Assembly (NCBI GenBank): GCA_033026295.1
Contig: CM065189.1
Span: forward strand, 5,783,203-5,847,202
Origin: Channa striata
Lineage: Eukaryota; Chordata; Actinopteri; Anabantiformes; Channidae
DNA length: 64,000 nt
Direction of reading: 5' to 3'
The stretch's first letter is position 1. Each line of letters begins with the position of its first letter. A model generated the notes under the pieces. The model was not told where the DNA came from. It saw only the letters and a program-made list of their open reading frames with translations, and did not search any database. Of the stretch, positions 24,640-35,700 are shown piece after piece. Both the position numbers and the translations under genes were made by a program.

Positions 24640-25200
24640 TCTGTTCCAGGACATTCAGCAATGAACCCAACTGCAGGTCTTTGGACTGTGGCGATCCTAA
24701 TCCCCCGACATCATCTTTTTATAACTACATGTAATCAAACAAAATATTAACTTGACCAAAGTCATCGTGAGCTTCGAAAACTGTTGTGTGCCTCTCTAAA
24801 TATCCCACAGGTGTTACCCTCCTACCAGCGACGAGCCCGCTGTTTCCTGCCAGCTGAAAGAGAAAAGATCAGAGATCTGTGCATGGTGCGTGGAGGAGCA
24901 TCCAAAACCAATTGTCCCCCCTGTGGCGATTACGCGTCTGGTGTGAGCAATGTGTCAGAAACCTGCTAGGATTACAGCCAGCGGCCTATAAACACGAAGA
25001 GTACTTTCCACTTCCCTGGATGCATGGGAATCTGACTGAGTGCTTGGCGTCTCTGCTGTCCTTTGAAAAACAGGAAATCGGGCACAAGCACACATTCCCG
25101 CCCACAGGCTCCTCTAAGCTGATCAGGAGCAACATTACCTAACTGACAAGTGGTCAGAACAAACCCGACGAGCCTAATCCGGCAGCTCATTTCTTTAATC
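24640..25200. promoter_or_regulatory. candidate conserved non-coding element
   Basis: High-complexity sequence without an open gene contains two copies of CCTAATCC-type sites (about 24693 and 25170), which match the OTX/PITX homeodomain motif, plus CAGATCT and GATCAGGAG blocks. Its texture resembles conserved enhancers, but conservation cannot be judged from one sequence. Confidence 0.25.
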
Positions 25201-26399
25201 TCCTCTCCTGGAACTAAAACACTCCACTCCTTCCTGGATACCGTTAATGCTGATTTGCTGTAAGAGGCAGAATAAAGTACAAAATCTAAACATTCACGCC
25301 TTTAACCACAGCCTCAAATGATCAATAGAGGCAGAGATCCAGCTGCTGGCGGTTTAGCCACTCGCTGATCACCTTGTCACCCCCAGAACACCCACTTTCC
25401 CCTCTGTCTCATGCCAGCCCACACCCACCCATCACTGGCAGACTTTCTCTCTCTGCACTCCGATGGCTATAAATGGCTTTGTTAGTCTGCCTAATGCATT
25501 ATAAAAGCTCACCGGCCTGGCTTATCCTCTAACTGCGCTTCCACACTCACGCCTCCATGTCGCCGCCGCCGCCGCAGCGTGTTGTGTACATGTTGGGAGC
25601 CTTAGCAAAAAGCACAGCGGACACCTCCAGACTGAAGGCGCAAACAGACGGGGGAACAAGGGAGCGCTGGCAAACAGGCACACAGAAAGACACAGGGAGA
25701 GGTAGTGCTGTGATAAGACACACACTCATCAGGGAGAGGCACTGAGACTTTCAGGTGAGTGTGTGTTTGGATGCAAATTCACAGATAAAGGCTCCTTATT
25801 TCCAGATTTCCCAGCAGGCCCAGAGTGTGGCCAGTCTCCGTCGTGTCCTCCATGCTGGAAAATAAACGTTTTTAGTTTTAAAGCTTTCACCTTTTCGTAT
25901 TTGCTTCTTGGGAAGAACAATGTCATCTGTTACCAATTATAGAAAATACAGAGTGGAACATCCTGAACAGTGACGGGGAAAAGAGTTTATTTATGTAGCT
26001 GCTGCTTTCCTTGGTATTTCTGGTTCTATTATCTATAAATCTGCAAAAAGAATCTATTTTCTTAGTTGTGGTGTTGGTTTCGGGGTGGACCAAGTATTTC
26101 TAAAACCCTGATGCTTGGAGAAAGGATATATTACTGTAAGTTTGCTCATCTATTGTGTTTCAGCCATTGTGTGTGAACAAACTCGAGTTTTATTGAGACG
26201 TTGAATTCAAAGATACCCCAGAGTCTAAAAATATCATAAATATCTAAGGTACTGAATTATTTGTTTAGGAGCACTATCGCTTTCATTATAAATTATGTTC
26301 ATCCTTCAGCGATCTTCATGTGTAGATATATCCAGATTCATGGAGCAGTGCAGAGCTTCTAAGGATAAAGAAGGTTCAGCATTAGACCATTGAGTGTTC

Positions 26400-27990
26400 G
26401 TGAATGTAAGCCACACCCACCAAATAAAAAAAATATATATTTTTTTGTAGCTATATAGGCCGCACTTGTATATAAGCCGCAGGTGTCTGCGTTGATTTTT
26501 TTAAAGATTTTTTTTATTTAAATAAATGTTTTTTTTTTTTTTCCTTTTTCCGAACACTACCGATAACACGGCGGTAAAACGGCTGGTTAAGGCAGAAAAG
26601 TCGTTGATCGCTATCTTCATCTTCCTCCTGAACCACTGGACTAATGCATTGAACAGCCTCAGAATTATTTCGTCACACACTTTCATTGTTGCTCTCAATG
26701 TCACTTTTGTCTCGAGGCAATTCCGCCATTAAACTTGTGCTGTCCTCTTTATCCTGAAGCAGTCCGGACTTAAGAAACCCGTTGGTGATCGTGGATGTTT
26801 TGACACTGCTCCAAGCTGTCAGGATCCATTGGCAGACTTGAGGTAAAGTTTCATGCAGCTAGTTTTGGTAAAGGATTTCTCGCTGCTAGTCGTCCAAGCC
26901 CCCCGTTCAAGTCGGAGTGCCATTTTAAATGCACCATTCACACTGATGTCGAGTGGCTGCACATACTTGGTTTTCCCCCCAGGAATTCCACAGCTGGAAT
27001 TGAGTTTGTCCTCTTGATGGCTGCTTTCACAGAATCTGTTATATGGGACCTCATGCTGTCCGAAACGAGCAGTCCTCCCAGGAGGTTGCCGTAGCACTCC
27101 GTCAGCCATTCCTTCAATAGGCTTTCTGTCATCCCCCCTTTCTTTTTGACTTTCACGCCGATTTGTTTTTTCATCGTCATCCGCTTAAAAATCACCAATC
27201 AAAGCTTTTGTTCAGATGCTGTGCAGCTCAGAACACAAGCGAAATGCGTTTTCTCGTGGCCAGTTGTTTTCAGCGTGACGGACGATTCACCTTTCTTATT
27301 AACAGTCCTAGTGAGACGCAGGTCAAAGGTACTTCATCCATATTTATGATGTCAGCTGGTGCAATGGAATTCTCGGCTATCATTGTTTGAGTGATTGTGT
27401 GGAAGTTGTAACTTTTTCCTCGTAGTTGGGAGGGAGTTGCTGACACAGAGTCGTCTGTGCCCTTTTGGCCTTTTTGACTCATAAATATGAGACACCATGA
27501 TGGTCCACTTCTAAAATCTTCACTCTTCTTTCAGTCGGATGTGCATGGCGGAAAAAACCGTATGCTCTAGGTGTGCTCACCCAGTCTTCAAGAATGTTTT
27601 CAAGTTCTGGACATCTGATTTTACTACCTCTGAAAGATTTTGTCGTCTTTTTGCATTGAGTGAGTTCTTCACGTCTCACCATCAATTCACTGATGCCAAG
27701 CTTACGTGCAGCAGCTCTGTTGCCTCCTTCGACAGCCACATCGATGCCCTTTCAACTTAAAAGCTGCATCATATGCATTTCTTTGTGTGTTTTCCATGAT
27801 CAGGGTGTGTTGTGTACGTGCAAAATCACCGATCTGATTAGTCCAAATATTACTGGGATTTTACAGTGCACCTGCACATACAGATCCAAAGCGTTTTGCT
27901 GTAGCTCTAGTGAAGCTGCAGTTTTGGGGGAGTGTTGTGCTGAGCACATTTATTTATTAATTCATTAAATTATTTATTTATATTTACATC
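26400..27990 (-). mobile_element. pogo/Tigger-type DNA transposon, decayed
   Basis: On the minus strand, from about 27775 down to 26820, broken frames reconstruct the order of a pogo-family transposase: an N-terminal YDAAFKLK-like start and GNRAAARKLGIS helix-turn-helix, a W..TPRAYG second DNA-binding helix region, a DEVPLT block (family DETPV, first catalytic Asp), then SDSMRSHI in place of the usual DS..AH block, and KYVQPLDISVN (family KxxQPLDV). Stops and frameshifts interrupt it. The left end (26400-26500) has an inverted-repeat-like end containing 'gtaagccacacccac' and 'tataagccgcaggtgtc', a pattern known from such elements. The right end is not clear. Confidence 0.85.
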
Positions 27991-28574
27991 CTCCACTTAG
28001 TTTCCGCATGTTTCTGCAACCAGCAGACACTAATGATGGTGGGAGATTGTTTGTAAAAGTCCTGGTAATTTACATTACACACAACAACTTTTCGTATGTT
28101 TGGTTTAAAATTCCCTCACATTGGTGGTAAACTAATCAACCCTCTGCTTGAGTTTCGGCTGGAGTCAGAACGATTCTGATTGGCCTCGCACCAGGCAGAA
28201 GCTGAACTGTTTCAGAGCATACTGACATAAAGCTGATCTGGCTTCACAATGAATGGGCAGCTGTCACTGGCCTTGACCTTTGAGGCTGCGCAGCATGTCT
28301 GAGCACCGTGTTACAGGCTGGACGAGGATGAAGATACAGGAGATAAACTGAAACAATCCTTTGGCTCTTTCTAGTTCTTCCACATGATATCACCTTCTCT
28401 GGGGAAAACTTTTTGGGCCATCGTGCATCATATTACCAGACATGAAAGAAAACCAGTGGGTGGGATAAATACAGAGAGGAAAAACACGATCCTGGCAGGC
28501 AACGCTGCCAACTGTAATACAGTATAAGCCTAAGCATAGTATAAGTACTCGCTTAGGGGTTTAGTATGTCCTTG

Positions 28575-28885
28575 AACAGTACAATAAACACGGTGGTGGA
28601 GTGGTTGGTGCTGCAGCCTCACAGGGTCCCTGGTTTGAATACCAGCTGTAGATCTCCTCCCACAGTCCAAACACATGCATGTCGGGTTGATTGGTGTATC
28701 TGTAGGTGTGAATGTGAGCGTAAATGGTTGTTTGTCTGTGTATGTCTCTCTGTGTTAGCCCTGAGATAGACTGGAGATCTGTCCAGGGTGGACCCGCCTC
28801 TCACCCAATTATAGCTGGCATAGGCTCGAGCCCCATGTGACCCTCAAAGGATAAGTGGTTGCAGATAATGGAGGGTTTGAAGTGA
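28575..28885 (+). mobile_element. tRNA-derived SINE
   Basis: A tRNA-like head has a B-box-like 'ggtttgaatacc' at about 28631. A conserved body follows with 'cctcccacagtccaaacacatgcatgt', and then the stretch 'ccctgagatagactggagatctgtccagggtg' (positions 28759-28790). It ends with 'ggataagtggttgcagataatgga', the tail seen in a common fish SINE family. The plus-strand open frame at 28566-28769 lies inside it. Confidence 0.8.
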
Positions 28886-29928
28886 CTGTGGTCGGTGAAC
28901 GCTTTAGCTCCTCTTGTATTCACCTCATGAAAACAAGACTCTGTTTGACAAGTGACTGCATCCTAAAACAATCTGATCAGATGTGAACCCTACTTAGGTT
29001 TGCTAAAAAACTTTTATTAAATTTCTATTAAAACTGTGAAAAATGGTACAGTCGGCTTTCTCTGGAAAGCTGATTTCCAAACTGTCACGTAAACGGGAAA
29101 GCTGGTTTCCGAAATCTGGGAAGGGAATTAGGGCCACTTGGTTTCCCCAGGTAGATTTTTAGAACTGTAACTGCAACTTTATTTGTTAATCCCTTTAAAA
29201 CAACTAGGTTGAACAAAGTGCTGTACAGGTTTAAAACATAAAATATTCAAATAAAACAAAAATTACTCTGCCATGTACATGCGTGACCAGGTTTTTAATC
29301 GGCTTTCTCCTACTGCGCGGACAGTAGCGATCATTAACAAATTTAACACGTTTAAAAGTCAAAGTCTGACTGAAGTCCCACAGAAAATGTAACTAACACA
29401 AAACGCCTTGTAGAAGTAAATCAGCCATTTTTCCCTGTGGTTTTTTTTTATACAGACAGCGCCTATATGTTTCTCTGCCCTATTCTGCCAATCTGTCAAT
29501 CCAACTCGCAAAAAAAGAAAAGTCAGGAAGCTGTGTTTTCTGTCACTATACAGTTAAAATCTGTGCACCAGGCTGTCAAATTAAGTCGGGGGCAGAAGAG
29601 AAATCAGGTTACTGTGGTGCTGCACGCCAAGATTGCCAAGATTTCCGGTAACCAGGTTTCTTTAGAGCATGTTTTCTTAGTTCTGTTTGGGTAGTTCATG
29701 TATCTAAATGCCATTAAACTCACCTTCCTTTATTCAAATATCTCTGCTTCTAGCGTAAATTCTGCCTCCAGACGACATCACACGGAATTTTTAAGCCACA
29801 AGCAGAAAAATATTTGAATGCATGGAAGCATTCATGTACGTTAACACCCTAGAAAGCATATTACAGCCATAGAAAGCAAGTTGAATATTGGTGAAGTCAC
29901 CCTTTAAAGGTCATCTCTTCCTCTGCAG
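28886..29928. other. intergenic or intronic, little recognised
   Basis: Apart from the short LINE tail at 29165-29250, I see no gene or repeat. The last bases form the pyrimidine tract and acceptor 'cttcctctgcag' of the following candidate exon. Confidence 0.45.
29165..29250 (-). mobile_element. 3' tail fragment of an L2-type LINE or dependent SINE
   Basis: Read on the minus strand the segment contains 'cctgtacagcactttgttcaa' followed by 'taaagggattaacaaataaag', resembling the common 3' tail of fish L2-related elements. Only this short end is present. Confidence 0.4.
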
Positions 29929-29929
29929 G

Positions 29930-30223
29930 ATGAAGCCCAGCGGCCTCCTCTCCATCGTGGACAGGCTTCCTACCATCACTGAGATGCAGGAAAGCGACAC
30001 AGACGATGGAGACAAAGACTGTTTGTCCCACACTATGGAAGAGTACATGGACTCCATAAAGGAACTGTCCCAGCCAGCTCCCTATCCTCTCCACGGGCCC
30101 TCAGGGGCCACCGTTACTGGGTGGCATGCAGACGCCGTGTGGCTCCGTCTGTATTTTGTAATTCCTGCAGAATCTACACCCCTTGGATTTCAGTTGACCT
30201 ATCAGATGTTGCCCTCACCTTGA
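29930..30223 (+). CDS. candidate exon of unidentified acidic protein
   Basis: A strong acceptor (cttcctctgcag, ending 29928) is followed two bases later by ATG. The frame encodes 97 residues to TGA. The first 60 look like a natural protein: a hydrophobic LLSIVDRLPTI segment, an acidic SDTDDGDKD cluster, then EEYMDSIKELSQP, consistent with an amphipathic helix. GC-rich third positions mark about 29930-30125. The remainder looks less constrained, so a donor may lie within it, but no consensus GTRAGT is present. It could be the first coding exon of a larger gene with 5' UTR exons upstream, or a single-exon product. I do not recognise the family. Confidence 0.4.
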   Translation: MKPSGLLSIVDRLPTITEMQESDTDDGDKDCLSHTMEEYMDSIKELSQPAPYPLHGPSGATVTGWHADAVWLRLYFVIPAESTPLGFQLTYQMLPSP

Positions 30224-33200
30224 TGGACCCATCAAACTGCGACATGTCACTGCACTTTAAGCAGAACCCACTAGACAGGTTAGTTGCACAATCCCTGTTT
30301 GCAGGCCTTGTGTGAGCCAGATCGGAGAGCTTAACGTGTAAACAGATACCATCATCTAGATTTCCTCCCTTAATCCTGCTAAATGCTTCACCATCAGCTT
30401 CATTGTTTATGTATGCACAGAACAGCCAATTCCCAGAAGTGACATGCATCCACTGCTGAGGGTGTCACTGAGCACCCCTGAACATCTGAAGATGTGAACT
30501 CTCTTCTGAGTTGACGACATGTTTTTGATAGTCTGCTGGAGCCCCCAAATGTAGAAGAAACACCTTAATAAAAACTAATAAAACCTGAATGGTTGCATAG
30601 GGCCCTTCGGTGAGTGTGTCCTGCATCCTAACAGAGCTGCAATTTGCTGTTAATAGGACCCGGCTTTGCTGCAACGTAACCCCAGTGGAGCCCGACAGTT
30701 TCAAATGGAGCCTCGTCACACTGCAGCAAAAAGTTGAGAAAGACTTCAGTTTAGCAAATATGCTTTGACGCAGTTCATGTGACACCTCGGGGCTAGAAGA
30801 GACCACAAAAAACATAGCGCATGCACATCTGGGTCCTTCAACATGGTTTTCTAGACTTTCTTACTGACATTGGGAAGTGATTTAAATCCATATTGTATCC
30901 ATTTATAGCAGCTTCTTTTACAATGATTCTTTACAGGAAAAATGCTAGTTGGGCTTTACATGTTTAGAACTGCTTCACTGCTCACCACTAATCTTGGAGG
31001 CTTTGCAGATTTGCCGTCTGACTTTTTATGTAGACTCTATATTCATTGTAATAAGTAAAAACTTCCAACAAATGAAAATTACATTAGTATTATAGATAAA
31101 GGTGGATCATTACTGTGTCATGAGTTTTAGATACGTTTTCAGCTTTAACAATTTTTTAAAATCATCAGTAGTAACATATAAACAATAGGACAAGGTTGGG
31201 GGTCAGCAGGAAGGGTCCCTGTGGTAAAAACCTCGAAAGCTGTTGACTGTAAAAATTGTGTTGATCTTTTTATCTTACCATTTTACATAAGGGGATGCAA
31301 ACTGTCACATGTCGAATATCTTATACTGAGTTCAACTTCTTTGAGTGTGTGTTACAGGTTGTAGGTGTTGCATATTGCCTGTCAGATAAATAAAGGTTTG
31401 AATGAAATGATAAATTAAAGAATTCACTTTTTACTGCACTGTAAAAGAAGTGCCAACTTTTCGGCAAGCAGAGTTTGTTCACACTGTACAGAGTTTGCTG
31501 TGTTGTGCATTTTAAAAAACATTTTTTTCCATATTTTGTAAAATAGAGAAAAAGATGAGTCATGCTTTTAAATGACTGTTTTCCTCATCATGTAAACATT
31601 CATCTCCGACTTTCTACACGGCTGTTTGTCATCAGCTTTGGAGGCTACGCTTAGCGTTCATCCATTTACTTTTAGTTTCTTTTTTCTTGAAATTGTTGGG
31701 CGATGTGGAAACTGTCTCCAGACTTTTGGCAGCCAAGTGCTTGAGTTCTGTCCAAAGAACATGTGGTGAGGGAGAGAGAGAGCAGATCGGCCCCATGGAG
31801 ACACTTCCACAGAACAAGCCTGTGAGTCTCACTGACCTGAAATTACTCTCAGCAAGTTGCGCAACTCTGCATTTGCATCATCTGCAAGGCAGACATAGAA
31901 TATGACATGTTCCTTAGAAAGATGAGAAACGCGTCTTTTGTGCCGCAAAACACACAGCGACATGTTATCGGAAGACCTCAGACTCATTTACAGTATTGTA
32001 ACTGTATATGACGTTCAGATAAGAAAAGCTTATGAGCCATAACTTATTATCTACACACACTATTGCACATCATTTACCATAAAGTGCTGCTTCAGCAATG
32101 CGTCTTTTGACATCATTGGATTCTTTTTAATTGAATCCACTGTGATCTTGAGGTGTAGATATCTATTTCCCCAAACTCATTAAATTAGAAAAGGAGTGAG
32201 TTACTGGGAGCTGCACTCCGCAATAAGATAAATTGCAGTGTGCCCGAGGAGCGATATAAAACAGATTTCCTGTAGTCGATTTAAACTTTGGATGTAATAT
32301 TACTAAGACTCATGTGATGTGTAAACACTTTGAAGTGTGGCTTCGAAATATAAAATGCAGCCAAAGAAAGCAATGATGGCAATAATAGCTTTTTGTCAGA
32401 ACACGCGGCGAGATCTCATTACACAGGTAATAACATCAAGAGCGCAATACAAAATGCAACACAACAGAGACAAACTGAACACCCGTCAGTCCACGTCAGT
32501 GTAGACCGGGGGTGACGGGAGGCTCAAACATCACACTGCTAACATCACAACAGTGTCACCTACAAATTTGCGTCACCAAAAATGTGATGAAACACACGCA
32601 AAGACTGGATTGAGTGTTAAACTAACTGTATTTGCTCATCCTGTCCCATTTGTGTATTCGTCAGCCGGCAGCCTGGATTAGCTGCTGTTTGCCTGGACAC
32701 GCAGCATCCAAACCCATGGCCCCACACTAGGTGAAGTTTCATCACTCTAAAAATTATCATCACTATAAATATTGTCCAGACTGATGTGTTGCACAGAAGC
32801 AGCGGACTGTCCCGGATGCAGACTGACAAGCAGCCAAACATGAATTCATTGTTTGTTTGTTTTTGATCTGTATGCAGATAATGGATAAGAAAAGAAAATG
32901 AAATTTCTTGCATAAATCAGTCTAGAATGGACTGCCAGAAAATCGATCTTTAAGAGTGTTTATTTTTCTACTTCTCTTCCTTATACATGACCGTCCTGCT
33001 GCATGCCTAACCAAAAAACACAAGTGTATCACTAATTAAAAGTTGGACAGGAAGCCGCCTGTTAATACCAGCGTGGAATTCTCTTTTCTAAGGAAGTAAA
33101 TTACTAAGACATTATAGATAAATTGAGGATAAAGGTGGATAAAGAAAAAACGGACATAAAGGCAAGAAAGACAAGGTGGGTGTGCAGACAGGAAAGACTG

Positions 33201-34880
33201 ACCGGATATGGAAAAAACAAACATGAACATAAAGGCAATTTTACAACAGTTGAATTGAACAGTAACTTCTTGCTGCCAGCCTCCAGTCTAGTCTTGCAGT
33301 ATGGTCACAGAAGAAAAACTGGAAATGTTCAAGTTTTACTTTGAGCGCATGTTTAGTGGCAACCCAAATCAAGCAGTCACAGTGCATTTACTTTTCATCT
33401 TATTAGTGCACAAGGAAGAATGCCGCACTGTTCAGGTTCATCTCAGCGTGACTGCCAAACCTGCGGAGGAATCTTTCTTCAGGAGTTACCCAGCACAGTA
33501 ACTGCAGCTGCTTTTTAAAGCTGCTCCTTCTGATTAGTCTGGCCACATGGGGGCAGCACAACCCGGACCGTGTACATCCTGCAATCGTAAATGTGTCAGC
33601 TGCTTGGAGACAACAGCATCAGCGTGTGTCATGCGTTGTTGCTAGCTCAAGCTGAGAATCTGCAAAACGTATTGATGAAGCAAAAATTGTTGAAATTCTG
33701 CGATCGGTCAGACGGCTGAGCCTCAGCGATGCTGCCTGATTGTGACTGCACAGGAGGTGCCGACAGCGTCTCCACAATAACACACGTTAGGATCAGGTTT
33801 CTACACGTTTGGCCTCTGCTAAACAATATCAGACTGCAGCCATCCTTCACCGGCCAGCTGCCATCTTTGTCTCCATGCTCCGCTGCAGGATAGATTCTGT
33901 ATCAGATTGTTTTTGCTGTCGCATGAAACAGCACATTACCGCCACAACCAAGCTCACAAACCTGAATTAGATTTTCCACTCAAACCTAGAGCATTTTCAT
34001 TTCTTTCGACAGGCGCAATAGAAAACACACTTATCTAGTCTGACTGAATAAATATGAAAATAAGAATCAAATGCAATGGTGTTGATTTCAAAATATTGGC
34101 TGAAAAGGACGAAAATCTGGTGCACATTAGTGAGTAGTGATAAATGGGTTTTTATGTGCTTCTCTGCTTCTTTGCTCTCAGTGTACAAGCTCCACCTGAC
34201 GACTTTACAGAGAGCAGCTCTGGGTTTTTTGTTTTTTTACTCAACCTACTAAAATTGAAATGTGATGATATGAGCAACTTCTGACCTGTAATGAGTTGGA
34301 CGATTGTATCGGATTTGAAATAAACTTGTTAATAATAATAATAAAAAAAACACACACACCTCAAATGAATAAAAGATTCAGCAGAAACACCTCATAGGAG
34401 GCTTGTGAGCATGTAAAATAATGGCCTTGTCATTTGTTCTTGTGCTGCATACACATACTCTGCTGGATCGCAGGATGCAGCTGTGAAGACCTTTCTTCTT
34501 TTTGACATCGGCGCAGTAGGTGCAGCCAACAGCTGACCTTTTGTTTTGCATGGAGAATTTTTGCGGTGGGAGAACAGGCAGCAAAAGTCCCTTTGCACTT
34601 ACGGGTTGTCTTCAGATGATTCCTCAGGCCCACCTTTTGTTTACCAGTGTCTTATTGTTTACAGGTGAACGTCCAAATACAGCAGATTTGCTTCAATTCT
34701 CAAACAAAGTGCCCAATAAGTTTCCCATAGGAAACACAGGAGATGGTGCATGTCACATGTGGACATCCATACCTGAGTGAAGTCTCAAATTTTTATTCGA
34801 ACATGGATGTCCACATGGTCCCTTGTGCACATGCAAAAACTATAAACTGCTCACGTCAATGATATTCAGCCCCATGCTCT
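30224..34880. other. intergenic or intronic, no exon recognised
   Basis: Open frames are short and without splice or domain support. A retroelement-like tail (cagataaataaaggtttgaat) occurs near 31381-31401. A short AAT-rich run followed by a CA-rich run lies at about 34330-34360. Confidence 0.45.
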
Positions 34881-34884
34881 GTCC

Positions 34885-35062
34885 TGATCATGGGTGGCTC
34901 ATGTTTTAAACACGTGCATACCATTCAGCTCCATGTGCCCCGCAGCCATTCCTGACACCCAGTTGGGTGCAACACAGTAACATGAATAATTTATTTCAAC
35001 ATGCACATTCAGCAAGTGCAAATGCTTCTTAATCCTCAAAAAAAAAAAAAAAAAAAAAAAAA
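34885..35062 (+). repeat. unclassified A-tailed interspersed repeat, copy B
   Basis: This is the second copy of the repeat at 18470-18605. It ends in a 25-base A run (35038-35062), which suggests insertion through an RNA intermediate. No tRNA-like head was noticed. Confidence 0.55.
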
Positions 35063-35479
35063 TCAAACTCAACAAACCAAGTGGGAAGAAAACTTTTAGT
35101 CACTTCTGATGATGAAAGAACATTTGCACAAGCTGAAGGTGGGTTATGTCTGCAAACATGTCTGGTTCATGTTCCAGGGCTGCATTTTTACTAATATGTT
35201 ACTATAAAAGTCAGTATGTGTCTGTGCGTGTGTGTGAAAGAGAGACAGGTTGAATGAGTTTAACCTGCACTTGTCTTTATTTACAACCGCACTCAAATGT
35301 CTTTCTTTCTAGGAAGTGTAATCAGTGGGTAATTTATGCTGTGAAGCAACATGTTTTATTTGAACAAATAAAGTGCTGCATTAATAACAGAAACAGACTT
35401 GGAACAAAGTGGATGACAACTCTAGAGTCCGGTTTTTCAAAAGTTAGAGAAAGATCAGGGTTGTACGGTAAATGGTCTG

Positions 35480-35700
35480 CACCACTTTTCTACCTGTTGG
35501 TACTGCTTCTTATTTACGCATTCACACACACACAGATGTGGGAGCTGCCGTGCAGCTGGCCGACACTCACCAGGAGCAGGTAAGTGAGGGTTCAGTGTCT
35601 TGCTCAAGGACACTTTGATGGGATCGATCCAACAGCTGTAGGATTGGTGGACGACAGTGCTACCTCTCGCACCACAGGCGTTAGAAGTGAAGTAATTCAA
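35480..35700 (-). mobile_element. tRNA-derived SINE, minus strand
   Basis: The reverse complement matches the family at 44030-44280. It has a 'gataagaagcag' / 'aataagaagcag' block with the 'taccaacaggta' end, and a tRNA-like head with 'ggatcgatcc' and 'caatcctacagctgtt'. The body includes 'agtgtccttgagcaagacactgaacc'-type sequence (35593-35617 on the plus strand in reverse). Confidence 0.75.

Larger units (their letters stand above)
18606..26399. other. intergenic, no gene recognised
   Basis: This stretch has only short overlapping open frames with no splice or domain support. It holds a (CA)n run at 19364, a C-run next to an A-run at 20292 and a (GT)n run at 22397. A CCAAT/inverted-CCAAT pair (attggccaat) near 24250 is followed by a YY1-like 'aaaatggctgcc' at about 24381. 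A short GCC-repeat sits at 25560-25575. Confidence 0.5.

Noticed and set aside
26819..27739. Four separate minus-strand open frames that look like genes
   Set aside because: Together they are fragments of one pogo-type transposase in different frames.
34378..34633. Three overlapping minus-strand frames of 67-68 codons
   Set aside because: All three frames are open by chance over the same bases and no homology is seen.
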